18,875 bases of DNA from Rhodobacterales bacterium UBA7416 (GCA_002469545.1 DKMK01000022.1:1-18875); one strand, 5' to 3'; shown: positions 1-8,117, numbered from the stretch's first letter. Notes: generated by a model from the sequence alone, not told the origin. A program made the numbers and translations.

Positions 1-1
1 A

Positions 2-3000
2 ACGCCTGCGGATATCGTGTTTATATCGGCGGCCGACACTGAATTAGCGGCCTTGTCCGAAGCACGTGCAAGTATGAATCTTCCGGCCAGCCTGCGATTG
101 GCTAACCTGACGCATTTATCCCATCCGATGTCTGTGGATTTGCATATTGATGATTGTGCGTCCAAATCCAAAATCGTGATTGCGCGTGTTTTGGGCGGTG
201 TTGGGTATTGGAAATACGGATTAGAACAATATGCGGCACGTTTAGGTGTTGCAGGTGTACGGTTTGTGGCTCTGCCTGGGGACGATAAACCCGACGAAGA
301 GCTGTGGCGATTGTCCACGATTGATCGCGCGGATTGGGATGCGTTGTGGGCGTATATGGTTGAAGGCGGGCCAGAAAACTCCAGTAACTTCTTGCGCTAT
401 GCGCAGGCTATGTTGGATGACACCGAACGCCCTGAACCAGCCAAGCCGTTATTGAAAGCTGGTGTTTATTGGCCGGGTGCGGGTATCGCCGACATGGATG
501 TTTTGCGTGCAGAATGGACGGATGGGGCACCTGTGGTGCCGATTACGTTTTACCGCGCTTTGGTGCAAGGTGCTGGATTGCATCCGATCAATCGTTTGAT
601 CAAAGCATTGTTACGCCGTGGTTTAAATCCGATGCCGATTTTTGTGGCGTCGTTGAAGGACCCATTGTCTGTTGCGACATTGGAAGGTTTATTTTCCGAC
701 GCCCCACCTGATGTAATTTTGAACTGTACCAGTTTTGCGGTTGGATCACCCGATCAAGGTGCTGTGAATGCAGGTGGCACAAATCCGTTGGTTATGCCCG
801 CCGCCAAACGTGCGCCTGTTTTTCAGGTTGTTTTATCGGGGTCATCCGAAGCGGCATGGGACGAGGGGTTAAACGGATTATCTGCACGAGACATTGCGAT
901 GAACGTGGCCTTGCCCGAAGTTGATGGGCGTGTGTTGACGCGTGCTATTTCATTTAAGGGTGAAGCGTTTTTTGATGAAGCCACCGAGTGTCCAATTGGT
1001 AGTTATCGTGCGCGTGGGGATCGTGTGGAATATGTGGCGGAGCTGGCCAAAAACTGGACCGCGTTGCGCCGTGTTGATGGGGCCAACAAGAAAGTTGGTT
1101 TAATACTTGCGAACTATCCCAACAAAGATGGGCGTTTGGCCAATGGTGTTGGTTTGGATACGCCACAAGCGACAGTCGATATGTTGGCGGCCTGTGCGGA
1201 TGATGGGATGACAGTATCTGATGCGCCAACCACGTCGGACGGGTTGATGTCGATTATTACATCGGGGCCAACCAATTGGCTGACGGATCGCACCACGCGA
1301 ACTGGCGGACAGCGCATGTCGTTGGATGATTATTTGGTGCATTATAAAGCCCTGCCTTTGGCTGTCCGTGATCAAATGGAAGATCGTTGGGGTGCGCCAG
1401 AAAGCGACCCGTTTTTCGGAGCGGATGGGTTTGCATTATCGATCTTTGAGTTTGGGAATGTTTGCGTTGGGGTACAACCAGCGCGTGGATATAATATTGA
1501 TCCCAAGGATACGTATCATTCACCCGATTTGGTGCCGCCACATAATTATTTGGCGTTCTACTTTTACCTACGCCATGCGTTTGGTTCACATGCGTTGGTG
1601 CATATGGGTAAGCATGGGAATTTAGAATGGTTGCCAGGTAAAGCGATTGCATTGTCAGATGAATGCTGGCCAGAGGTTGCTATTGGAGCGACGCCGAATG
1701 CCTATCCTTTCATCGTAAATGATCCAGGCGAAGGAACACAGGCGAAACGTCGGATTAGTGCAGTAATTGTTGATCACCTGACGCCACCATTAACGCGCGC
1801 TGAAACTTACGGACCGTTGAAAGACTTGGAAGCGCTGGTCGATGAATACTACGAAGCGGCGGGGGTTGACCCGCGCCGTTTGGATCATCTGCGCCGAGAA
1901 ATTTTGGCACTTACATCGGCAACCGGAATGGATGTTGATGCAGGGATGGCTGGTGATGACCAAGACAATGATTTGGCCAAGTTAGACGAGTATTTGTGCG
2001 AGCTGAAAGAGGCACAAATTCGCGATGGGTTGCATGTGTTTGGGACATCGCCAACTGGACGATTAGAGCGAGATTTATCAATTGCGTTGGCGCGTGTCCC
2101 ACGTGGAGATGGTAAAGGCGAAAAAGCCAGCCTTCAGAGGGCATTAGCCGTCGATCTTGAGCTTGGTTTTGATCCGTTGGATTGTGCGATGGGTGATGCA
2201 TATGACGGGCCAAAACCTGATGTATTACAAAAGGTTAGCGTTGATAATTGGCGTAACAATGGTGATACCATTGAACGGATTGAATTATTGGCGATAGATT
2301 TGTTGGATGGAGAGCCCGCGGGAGATTGGCCAAACGCACGCATCGTGTTGGATGGAATACGTGAAACGATCCGTCCCATTGTTGCCACATGTGGTGATGC
2401 GGAACGTGTTGGTTTGTTGGATGTGTTGAATGGTAAATTCATTCCCCCTGCGCCGTCAGGCGCGCCGACGCGTGGGCGGTTAGATGTTTTGCCGACTGGG
2501 CGGAATTTCTTTTCTGTCGACAGCCGCGCGGTACCAACACCGACTGCTTGGGCCTTAGGTTGGAAAAGTGCAAATTTATTAATTGAAAAACACTTACAAG
2601 ATCATGGTGATTGGCCACGCGCCATGTTGTTGACCGCATGGGGCACAGCAAACATGCGTACCGGTGGTGATGACATTGCACAGTGCTTGGCATTGATGGG
2701 CGTGAAGCCACAATGGGATTCTGCGAACCGTCGTGTGGTTGGGTTCGAGATTATTCCTGTAAGCGTTTTGGATCGCCCGCGTGTGGATGTAACATTGCGT
2801 GTTTCAGGCTTTTTCCGCGATGCCTTTCCCCAGCAGATGGCATTGGTCGACAGTGCCGCGCGTGCGGTTATGGCGATGGATGAACCTGATGATCTAAACC
2901 CAGCGGCGGCGAAGTTTCGTGCCGAGGGCGACGGTGATGCCGCCTACCGTGTGTTTGGATCGAAACCCGGTGCATATGGTGCGGGTTTGCAGGCGATGAT

Positions 3001-3634
3001 CGATGAGAAATTGTGGGCGAATAAGGCGGATTTAGCGGATACTTATTTGGAATGGGGATCGTACGCATACGGCAAAGATGCTGATGGGTTGAAAGCGCGT
3101 GGCGCGTTAGAAACCCGTTTGAGCCAAGTTGAAGCCGTAGTACAAAACCAAGATAATCGTGAGCACGACATTTTGGACAGCGACGATTATTATCAATTTG
3201 AGGGCGGCGCCGCGGCGGCGGTTTCGACATTACAGGGTCAAGATCGCCCGATTTATCACAATGATCATTCACGCCCAGAACGTCCTGTTATACGCACGCT
3301 GGACGAAGAGATTGGTCGCGTGATGCGGTCGCGAGTGGTGAACCCAAAATGGATCGATGGCGTGAAACGTCATGGGTACAAAGGCGCGTTTGAGATGGCT
3401 GCGACGTTAGATTATTTGTTTGCGTTTGCCGCGACAACAGGAGCTGTGAAAAACCATCATTTTGACATGGCGGAGGCTGCGTTCATTGAGGATGATGATA
3501 CGCGCGAGTTTATCGAACGCCACAATCCAGCGGCGTTGCGTGAAATGGCAGAGCGTTTGCAAGAAGCCATTGATCGCGGCATGTGGAACCCAAAATCAAA
3601 TTCAGCACGTGCGCGGATAGAGGAATTGTTATGA
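2..3634 (+). CDS. cobN: Cobaltochelatase subunit CobN (5' end outside window)
   Basis: Large subunit of the aerobic, ATP-dependent cobaltochelatase CobNST, which inserts Co2+ into hydrogenobyrinic acid a,c-diamide in the cytoplasm; it is homologous to the BchH/ChlH subunit of magnesium chelatase. The frame is open from base 2, and the residues before the first possible start (GTG at 17) already read like CobN (T-P-A-D-I-V-F-I-S-A-A-D-T-E-L), so the true start lies upstream. About 1,210 residues are visible against roughly 1,230-1,280 in the family, so only a short N-terminal piece is missing. A strongly conserved CobN/BchH segment (H-M-G-K-H-G-N-L-E-W) is encoded at 1601-1630. The stop overlaps the next start as ATGA at 3631-3634. 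No frameshift is seen. Identification is by family recognition of the whole protein. Confidence 0.96.
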   Translation, partial: TPADIVFISAADTELAALSEARASMNLPASLRLANLTHLSHPMSVDLHIDDCASKSKIVIARVLGGVGYWKYGLEQYAARLGVAGVRFVALPGDDKPDEELWRLSTIDRADWDALWAYMVEGGPENSSNFLRYAQAMLDDTERPEPAKPLLKAGVYWPGAGIADMDVLRAEWTDGAPVVPITFYRALVQGAGLHPINRLIKALLRRGLNPMPIFVASLKDPLSVATLEGLFSDAPPDVILNCTSFAVGSPDQGAVNAGGTNPLVMPAAKRAPVFQVVLSGSSEAAWDEGLNGLSARDIAMNVALPEVDGRVLTRAISFKGEAFFDEATECPIGSYRARGDRVEYVAELAKNWTALRRVDGANKKVGLILANYPNKDGRLANGVGLDTPQATVDMLAACADDGMTVSDAPTTSDGLMSIITSGPTNWLTDRTTRTGGQRMSLDDYLVHYKALPLAVRDQMEDRWGAPESDPFFGADGFALSIFEFGNVCVGVQPARGYNIDPKDTYHSPDLVPPHNYLAFYFYLRHAFGSHALVHMGKHGNLEWLPGKAIALSDECWPEVAIGATPNAYPFIVNDPGEGTQAKRRISAVIVDHLTPPLTRAETYGPLKDLEALVDEYYEAAGVDPRRLDHLRREILALTSATGMDVDAGMAGDDQDNDLAKLDEYLCELKEAQIRDGLHVFGTSPTGRLERDLSIALARVPRGDGKGEKASLQRALAVDLELGFDPLDCAMGDAYDGPKPDVLQKVSVDNWRNNGDTIERIELLAIDLLDGEPAGDWPNARIVLDGIRETIRPIVATCGDAERVGLLDVLNGKFIPPAPSGAPTRGRLDVLPTGRNFFSVDSRAVPTPTAWALGWKSANLLIEKHLQDHGDWPRAMLLTAWGTANMRTGGDDIAQCLALMGVKPQWDSANRRVVGFEIIPVSVLDRPRVDVTLRVSGFFRDAFPQQMALVDSAARAVMAMDEPDDLNPAAAKFRAEGDGDAAYRVFGSKPGAYGAGLQAMIDEKLWANKADLADTYLEWGSYAYGKDADGLKARGALETRLSQVEAVVQNQDNREHDILDSDDYYQFEGGAAAAVSTLQGQDRPIYHNDHSRPERPVIRTLDEEIGRVMRSRVVNPKWIDGVKRHGYKGAFEMAATLDYLFAFAATTGAVKNHHFDMAEAAFIEDDDTREFIERHNPAALREMAERLQEAIDRGMWNPKSNSARARIEELL

Positions 3635-4116
3635 CACTTGTAACAACGGAAAATGTGAGCTGGTATTTTAATGACTTTGGTGCTGAAAGGTTTTTAGCGC
3701 TTTTGCATGTTGCGTTCGCAGATATGGAGGGGCGGATTGATCCACCCTCTTCTTTGCATCGATTAACGGAGCAAGAGGTTAATGACTTTGCTGCCGATGA
3801 AATTTTATTGGGCATCGAGGATGAAGAGCATGGGTTGATTGCTTGCCTTTTTGCATCAGTCAGAGGTGATCATTTTTATCTGGGCAAATGGGCGGTTCAT
3901 CCTGAGTATCAAAAGATGGGCTGTGCGACCGCGCTGCTGGAATGGGTTGAAGAAACGGCTGCATCGTATGCAGTTAAAAAGCTGATCTTGGAAACGCGTA
4001 TAGAACTGATTGAGAATCACATCACGTTTGAAAAAATGGGTTTCGTTAAAACGGCAGAAACAGCGCATGACGGTTATAACCAATCGACCAGCATAACGAT
4101 GGAAAAAGAATTATGA
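3631..4116 (+). CDS. GNAT-family N-acetyltransferase
   Basis: Predicted acetyl-CoA-dependent N-acetyltransferase of 161 residues; the substrate is unknown. The GNAT acetyl-CoA-binding motif A appears as W-A-V-H-P-E-Y-Q-K-M-G-C-A (about residues 87-99, with Q/RxxGxA at 94-99), and the usual motif B ending N-H-x-T-F-E-K-M-G-F sits at 129-137. I chose ATG 3631 because it overlaps the cobN stop as ATGA and gives a normal GNAT length; the frame opens further upstream, but that would lie inside cobN. The stop overlaps the next start, again as ATGA. Its place inside a cobalamin run suggests co-expression, but GNAT proteins are so diverse that a role in B12 synthesis cannot be claimed. Confidence 0.88.
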   Translation: MTLVTTENVSWYFNDFGAERFLALLHVAFADMEGRIDPPSSLHRLTEQEVNDFAADEILLGIEDEEHGLIACLFASVRGDHFYLGKWAVHPEYQKMGCATALLEWVEETAASYAVKKLILETRIELIENHITFEKMGFVKTAETAHDGYNQSTSITMEKEL

Positions 4117-4505
4117 CCAAGGGACATTGTCTGTGTGGGGCTGTTTCATGGAAATATTCGGGCACTGAAACATGGGCCTGTTTTTGCCATTGCGATGATT
4201 GTCGACGTAATTGTGCGGCACCCGTTGTGGCGTTTATTGGCATTCCGTTGACTGCGTTCAAATGGACGGGGGCGGTTCCGAAAGTATACGCATCCAGCAA
4301 GGGTGTGCAGCGTCATTTTTGCGATAACTGCGGGACGCCTATGGCATTTCAGGCGGAGCATTATGCAGGTGAAATCCATGTGTATGCGCCGTCCATGGAA
4401 CTGCCCAATAATTTCAAACCTGAATTTCACGTCTTTTACGGCGAAAAACTTGAATGGTTGCATATGGTGGATGATCTGCCAAAGTACCCTCAGTCCAAAA
4501 CATAA
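4113..4505 (+). CDS. GFA family zinc-binding protein (DUF636/CENP-V type)
   Basis: A 130-residue protein of the Gfa (glutathione-dependent formaldehyde-activating enzyme-like) fold. All the expected zinc ligands are visible: CxC at C6/C8, CxCxxC at C25/C27/C30 and CxxC at C70/C73. The family is named for Paracoccus Gfa, but most members have no proven reaction, so the name indicates the fold and not the function. The start at 4113 overlaps the GNAT stop as ATGA. A short 10-nt gap follows before cobO. Cytoplasmic; no signal peptide. Its role in the cobalamin neighbourhood is unknown. Confidence 0.88.
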   Translation: MTKGHCLCGAVSWKYSGTETWACFCHCDDCRRNCAAPVVAFIGIPLTAFKWTGAVPKVYASSKGVQRHFCDNCGTPMAFQAEHYAGEIHVYAPSMELPNNFKPEFHVFYGEKLEWLHMVDDLPKYPQSKT

Positions 4506-4515
4506 AGGAAACCCC

Positions 4516-5124
4516 ATGTCAGAAGATACAGAACGTCACACAATGAAAATGGCCAAGAAGAAGGCCGCACGCGATAAAATCATGGCGACCAAGACCGACA
4601 AAAAAGGTTTGATCATTGTGCACACGGGCAAAGGTAAGGGTAAATCCACCGCCGCGTTTGGGATGATTTTCCGTCATATTGCGCATGGAATGCCTTCTGC
4701 AGTTGTTCAGTTCATCAAGGGCGGTATGTCCACCGGCGAGCGCGATATGATTTTGGAACGGTTTACTGATTTGTGTTCATTCCACACTATGGGCGAAGGG
4801 TTCACTTGGGAAACTCAAGATAAAACACGCGACACAGAAATGGCACAGGCCGCTTGGGAAAAAGCCAAAGAATTGATCCGTGATCCCAAAAACTCGATGG
4901 TATTGTTGGACGAGTTAAACATCGCGTTGCGTTATGATTATGTTGATATCAACGACGTTGTTGAGTTTTTGGTCGAGGAAAAGCCAGAGATGACACATGT
5001 TGTGATTACAGGGCGGAATGCCAAAGATGAGCTGATTGAGATTGCCGATATGGTGACGGAAATGGAACTGATCAAACATCCGTTCCGTTCGGGCGTTAAG
5101 GCGCAGATTGGCGTGGAATATTGA
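4516..5124 (+). CDS. cobO: Cob(I)yrinic acid a,c-diamide adenosyltransferase
   Basis: Transfers the 5'-deoxyadenosyl group of ATP to Co(I) of cobyrinic acid a,c-diamide, the step that makes the Co-C bond in the aerobic B12 pathway (CobO/CobA/BtuR family). It has 202 residues, the usual length. The family P-loop GKGKGKST is at residues 38-45, and V-L-L-D-E-L-N (from nucleotide 4899) is the conserved Walker-B-like segment. I chose ATG 4516 because a good ribosome binding site (AAAGGAAA, 4504-4511) precedes it and the N-terminus fits the family; a longer open frame reaches back into the GFA gene in another register and is not coding. The stop overlaps the next start as TTGA. Identification is firm. 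Confidence 0.96.
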   Translation: MSEDTERHTMKMAKKKAARDKIMATKTDKKGLIIVHTGKGKGKSTAAFGMIFRHIAHGMPSAVVQFIKGGMSTGERDMILERFTDLCSFHTMGEGFTWETQDKTRDTEMAQAAWEKAKELIRDPKNSMVLLDELNIALRYDYVDINDVVEFLVEEKPEMTHVVITGRNAKDELIEIADMVTEMELIKHPFRSGVKAQIGVEY

Positions 5125-5390
5125 GCGAGGAAAAACCATCCGAAGCGGGCAAATTGCTGGCTGAGGTTCGTAAGCTGAACCAGCATAAATTTGTGCGTGC
5201 ACATGACAGCTGGATCGGGTTGATTTGGTTTCAAGTTGTGCGCGGATTGGCGTTTGGTCTGGGGTCTGTGATTGGAGCCACTGTCTTGGTTGCGGTATTG
5301 GTTTCCTTATTAGGCGAGATGAATTTCATTCCAATCCTTGGTGATTGGGCGCAACAGATTTTGGATATAATGGAAACCGGAAAACCATGA
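5121..5390 (+). CDS. DUF5665 small membrane protein
   Basis: An 89-residue protein with a charged N-terminal third, a hydrophobic stretch around residues 38-64 that should cross the membrane, and a second amphipathic or weakly hydrophobic segment near 67-82. It matches my memory of the DUF5665 proteins found beside cobO in Rhodobacterales; no function is known to me. The start is a TTG overlapping the cobO stop (TTGA, 5121-5124). No ATG exists until residue 67, so a coupled TTG is the best choice. The stop overlaps the next gene as ATGA at 5387-5390. Linkage to cobO suggests a role near corrinoid handling at the membrane, but this is only inference. Confidence 0.8.
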   Translation: MSEEKPSEAGKLLAEVRKLNQHKFVRAHDSWIGLIWFQVVRGLAFGLGSVIGATVLVAVLVSLLGEMNFIPILGDWAQQILDIMETGKP

Positions 5391-5917
5391 AGCTTTTGAC
5401 CATATCAGGGAGCCTGCGAAAGGGTTCGTTTAATCGCAAGTTATTAGCCGAAGCAGCGCGCCATTTTGGAGAGGCTGATGTGACCGAGGCCGATATTCGT
5501 TTGCCATTATACGATGGTGATATGGAAGAAGCCGAAGGCATTCCGCCAGCAGTGCAGAAGTTAGCGGATCAGATCGCGGCGGCAGATGCCATCGTGATTT
5601 CAAGCCCAGAATATAATCAAGCGCCGTCTGGTGTGTTGAAGAACGCATTGGATTGGGTCAGTCGTGTGGATGGCAATCCATGGGCCGCGAAGCCCGTGGC
5701 GTTGATGCATGCAGCCGCTGGACGTACGGGCGGCGCGCGCGCGAATTATGCATTGCGTTTGATGATGGCACCGTTTGGAACGGAAATGGTTCAAGGACCA
5801 GAGGTTTTAGTTGCCGGCACATTCAAAGAAATAGATGACACAGGCTGGTTAACCAACGAACATTACACCAAGGGTTTAGTGGCGTTGATGGCGGCGTTGC
5901 GTGCTAAAGTTGATTAG
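5387..5917 (+). CDS. NAD(P)H-dependent FMN reductase (flavodoxin-like fold)
   Basis: A 176-residue member of the NADPH-dependent FMN reductase family (ChrR/YieF/azoreductase-like). The phosphate-binding loop for FMN is visible as G-S-L-R-K-G-S-F-N at residues 8-16, the flavin-contact motif S-P-E-Y-N at 73-77, and the G-x-L-K-N-A-L-D-W helix at 82-90. Such enzymes reduce flavins, quinones, chromate or azo dyes with NAD(P)H. I chose ATG 5387 because it overlaps the DUF5665 stop as ATGA and starts at the beginning of the first beta strand (M-K-L-L-T-I-S-G-S). Its position as last gene of the cobN-cobO run makes it a candidate electron donor for reducing Co(II) corrinoid before adenosylation; this is inference, since the characterised corrin reductase CobR belongs to another flavoprotein family. 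Its 3' end overlaps the VOC gene by 14 nt, tail to tail. Confidence 0.9.
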   Translation: MKLLTISGSLRKGSFNRKLLAEAARHFGEADVTEADIRLPLYDGDMEEAEGIPPAVQKLADQIAAADAIVISSPEYNQAPSGVLKNALDWVSRVDGNPWAAKPVALMHAAAGRTGGARANYALRLMMAPFGTEMVQGPEVLVAGTFKEIDDTGWLTNEHYTKGLVALMAALRAKVD

Positions 5918-6299
5918 AAATTTCCAGTAAGTTCCTGTCTGGATCGCGGATATAAATTGAATTAATTGGGCCGGTCGCGCCACTGCGCTTTACGGGGCCT
6001 TCTTCTATTTTGATTTTTAGGGAATGCAGGTGGCGTTGCCAATCTGCCAAATCTGTATCTGTTAAAAAACAAAGATCGGCAGAACCCGTTGTAGCCGCGT
6101 TTGCATTGGGCAAAAATTCACGGCCCTGTTCGTGAAGGTTGATTTTTTGATTTCCAAATTTCATCGCCGTGCGCGGCCCACCTGTGGCCGCAAAAAACTG
6201 TTCAGTCCGCATACCCAGAACACGTTGGTAAAACGCAATTGACGTGTCGATGTTTGCGACCGTCAGGACGAGGTGATCCAGTGATGTCAGTTGTGGCAT
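5904..6299 (-). CDS. VOC family (glyoxalase/dioxygenase superfamily) protein
   Basis: A 131-residue single-unit vicinal oxygen chelate protein. The N-terminal L-D-H-L-V-L-T-V segment carries a likely metal ligand at H9, the helix F-Y-x-x-V-L-G-M follows, and the C-terminal R-D-P-D-R-N-L-L-E-I carries E126 as another likely ligand; H56 is a third candidate. The reaction is unknown: relatives include lactoylglutathione lyases, dioxygenases and fosfomycin-resistance proteins. It starts 3 nt after the stop of the FAD oxidoreductase and its weak ribosome site lies within that gene's end, so the two are probably one transcription unit. Confidence 0.87.
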   Translation of the reverse strand: MPQLTSLDHLVLTVANIDTSIAFYQRVLGMRTEQFFAATGGPRTAMKFGNQKINLHEQGREFLPNANAATTGSADLCFLTDTDLADWQRHLHSLKIKIEEGPVKRSGATGPINSIYIRDPDRNLLEISNQL

Positions 6300-6302
6300 T
6301 AT

Positions 6303-7394
6303 TTATTCCAAATGATGTTCGACTGTAAAGCTTTTGGGTATTTCCGTTGGTTTATGTTGAACAAGGTCCGCCAAAGTAGACCCGATTTTATGTGCTAAGC
6401 CAAACCCTATTTTAAAACCACCCATTGCGGCAAAAACATTTGGTGCATCTGGGATTGCACCCAACAATGGTTCGCGGCGACGGGCCATGGGGCGTAACCC
6501 AGCCCAAGTTTGAATAATAGGTGCATCGCGGATTGTTGGGCAAATACCACGGGCACGTGCAACGACATCGTCCAGAAGGTGATCAATTTCGTAGGGCTGG
6601 CCCCATTTTTTTTCCGACGTTGAGCCAACTGTAGTTGTGCCGTCCGCGTGAGGCACAATGTAAGTTCCATCTGCGTAAATTTGTGGCGCGTTGCCCATAT
6701 CAACGTCCAACAATGCCGCCTGCCCTTTGACGCCTGAGCCCATTTGCGTGCCGAAATGAAAGTCGAGAAGATGAAAACCTTCGTAGCCGCCGGCAAGGAT
6801 GATTGATGTCGCATGGGCCTGTCCCCATGAACCAAAAACGGAACCTGGTTCAAAACCCATCACCCGTGAGTTTTCGCGGAATTCGACGCCCAATTGCACA
6901 CATGCGCGTGCCAGAGATGCGCATGCCTTGGACGGGTAAATGCGCGCCGACAGCGTGTCGTGGATAATGCCAAATGGTGCGGCATCCGCCGATAGTAGCG
7001 AGTGACTGTCGATGACATCCCAAGTGAAATCACGCCAGTTTTTGCCTGCCTCTGCGGTGCGGATATGGGCCAGCTTTAATGTGCGTTCGTCCATGATTGG
7101 CGACAAACGACCAATGCGCCCGTATCCTGATGCGATGCCAGACAGTTTGTCCACAATAGCCCAGTGCTTTTGGGCCGATGCCAGTGCGTCGCGTTGGTAT
7201 TGTTTTTTCGCTTGCCATTGATCGGGTGTAAAGGGCGCCAAGGCGCCGACAATTCCACCCGATGCACCGCTGCCGATTGTGTTGGCGTCTAGAACTAAAA
7301 CAGATAGGCCTGCACGCGCACAAGCATAGGCGCATGACAGGCCAAATATGCCTGCGCCAACGATCAATACATCGTGCGATTTGGGCGTTGTCAT
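6303..7394 (-). CDS. FAD-dependent oxidoreductase (DAO family), likely stand-alone MnmC oxidoreductase half
   Basis: A 363-residue D-amino-acid-oxidase-fold flavoprotein. The FAD-binding dinucleotide motif G-A-G-I-F-G is at residues 13-18, followed by a strand ending V-L-D-A and a G-A-S-G-G-x-x-G-A-L-A-P segment like that of the MnmC FAD domain. The C-terminal part (T-W-A-G-L-R-P and M-G-G-F-K-I-G-F-G) is typical of DAO enzymes. It lies head to head with mnmD, 48 nt apart. In gamma-proteobacteria the two activities are fused: the FAD domain removes the carboxymethyl group of cmnm5(s2)U34 and the methyltransferase then makes mnm5(s2)U34. I infer that this gene is the oxidoreductase half. Glycine oxidase (ThiO)-like activity is the main alternative; no thiamine genes are nearby. 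ATG 7394 has a ribosome site AGGTTG just upstream. Confidence 0.85.
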   Translation of the reverse strand: MTTPKSHDVLIVGAGIFGLSCAYACARAGLSVLVLDANTIGSGASGGIVGALAPFTPDQWQAKKQYQRDALASAQKHWAIVDKLSGIASGYGRIGRLSPIMDERTLKLAHIRTAEAGKNWRDFTWDVIDSHSLLSADAAPFGIIHDTLSARIYPSKACASLARACVQLGVEFRENSRVMGFEPGSVFGSWGQAHATSIILAGGYEGFHLLDFHFGTQMGSGVKGQAALLDVDMGNAPQIYADGTYIVPHADGTTTVGSTSEKKWGQPYEIDHLLDDVVARARGICPTIRDAPIIQTWAGLRPMARRREPLLGAIPDAPNVFAAMGGFKIGFGLAHKIGSTLADLVQHKPTEIPKSFTVEHHLE

Positions 7395-7442
7395 TTATCA
7401 ACCTATGCCGTTAGTGTTGGGCATCATCTAAGGCAATTTCAT
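7395..7442. promoter_or_regulatory. Short divergent intergenic region, mnmD / FAD oxidoreductase
   Basis: Only 48 nt separate the two start codons, so both promoters must overlap here or reach into the coding regions. Ribosome sites can be seen for both: TAAGG before mnmD and, read on the minus strand, AGGTTG before the oxidoreductase. I could not place convincing -35/-10 pairs. Shared control of the two genes is likely from the geometry. Confidence 0.5.
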
Positions 7443-8117
7443 ATGAGCGACCAGATTAAAAACGCGCAGATTGAATGGCGTGAGGGAAACGTGCCGGTGG
7501 CCCTTGCCTTTGACGACCCTTATTTTTCCGTCGATGATGGGCTTGCCGAAACGCAGTTCGTTTTCTTAGATGGTAACGATTTATCGAACCGGTTTTGTGA
7601 TGGTTTTCATGTGGCAGAACTGGGATTTGGGACTGGGTTAAATTTACTGGCGTGTTGGCAAGCATGGATTAATGCTGGCTTCAAAACGCCATTGCGTTTC
7701 ACCAGCTTTGAGGCATTTCCAATGGCATTGACCGACATGCACAAAGCGTTATTGCATTGGCCTGCATTGATGCCTTTGGCAGAGAACATGTTTAAGCAGT
7801 TGGAAAATGGATGGCGGATTGAAACGCCAACATTGTGTGCCAACATTGTTATTGGTGATGCGCGAGCGACTGTTCCCGCGTGGGAAGGCCATGCAGATGC
7901 GTGGTTTTTAGATGGGTTTAGCCCTCCAAAGAACCCAGAGTTATGGGACGCTGATTTGATGAATTCGGTTTATCACCATACACAAACGGGAGGCACGTTC
8001 GCCACGTATAGTTCGGCGGGTTTTGTGCGCAGTCGATTGGGTGATGCGGGTTTTAATGTGACGCGCGTCGATGGGTTTGGCCGTAAGCGACATATGTCTG
8101 TGGGGATCAAGCCATGA
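7443..8117 (+). CDS. mnmD: tRNA (5-methylaminomethyl-2-thiouridine)(34) methyltransferase MnmD
   Basis: SAM-dependent methyltransferase of 224 residues (DUF752) that methylates nm5(s2)U34 to mnm5(s2)U34 in the wobble position of certain tRNAs. Visible marks: the N-terminal family segment D-D-P-Y-F-S...D-G-L-A-E-T-x-F-V-F-L (residues 24-42), the SAM loop E-L-G-F-G-T-G-L-N (59-67), the family motif D-G-F-S-P-P-K-N-P-E-L-W (157-168) and a C-terminal G-F-G-R-K-R-H-M. I chose ATG 7443 because the protein then begins with the family's start and has TAAGG upstream; a longer frame opens at 7374 but overlaps the divergent gene. It lacks the FAD domain of E. coli MnmC, which seems to be supplied by the divergent neighbour. 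The stop overlaps the exporter start as ATGA. Confidence 0.94.
   Translation: MSDQIKNAQIEWREGNVPVALAFDDPYFSVDDGLAETQFVFLDGNDLSNRFCDGFHVAELGFGTGLNLLACWQAWINAGFKTPLRFTSFEAFPMALTDMHKALLHWPALMPLAENMFKQLENGWRIETPTLCANIVIGDARATVPAWEGHADAWFLDGFSPPKNPELWDADLMNSVYHHTQTGGTFATYSSAGFVRSRLGDAGFNVTRVDGFGRKRHMSVGIKP

Noticed and set aside
1..16. Cobalamin riboswitch for the cobN operon
   Set aside because: The operon start is outside the window, and no B12-box-like sequence occurs in any intergenic region here.
2868..3272. 134-codon open frame on the minus strand inside cobN
   Set aside because: It lies opposite a well-conserved coding region, its translation is rich in His, Pro and Arg without any recognisable motif, and it has no ribosome site. 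Other long antisense frames in cobN (for example 1257-1652) were dismissed on the same grounds.
7012..7401. Extra frames on both strands inside the FAD oxidoreductase gene
   Set aside because: They are shadows of a gene with intact FAD motifs; no protein-like composition or start signal.
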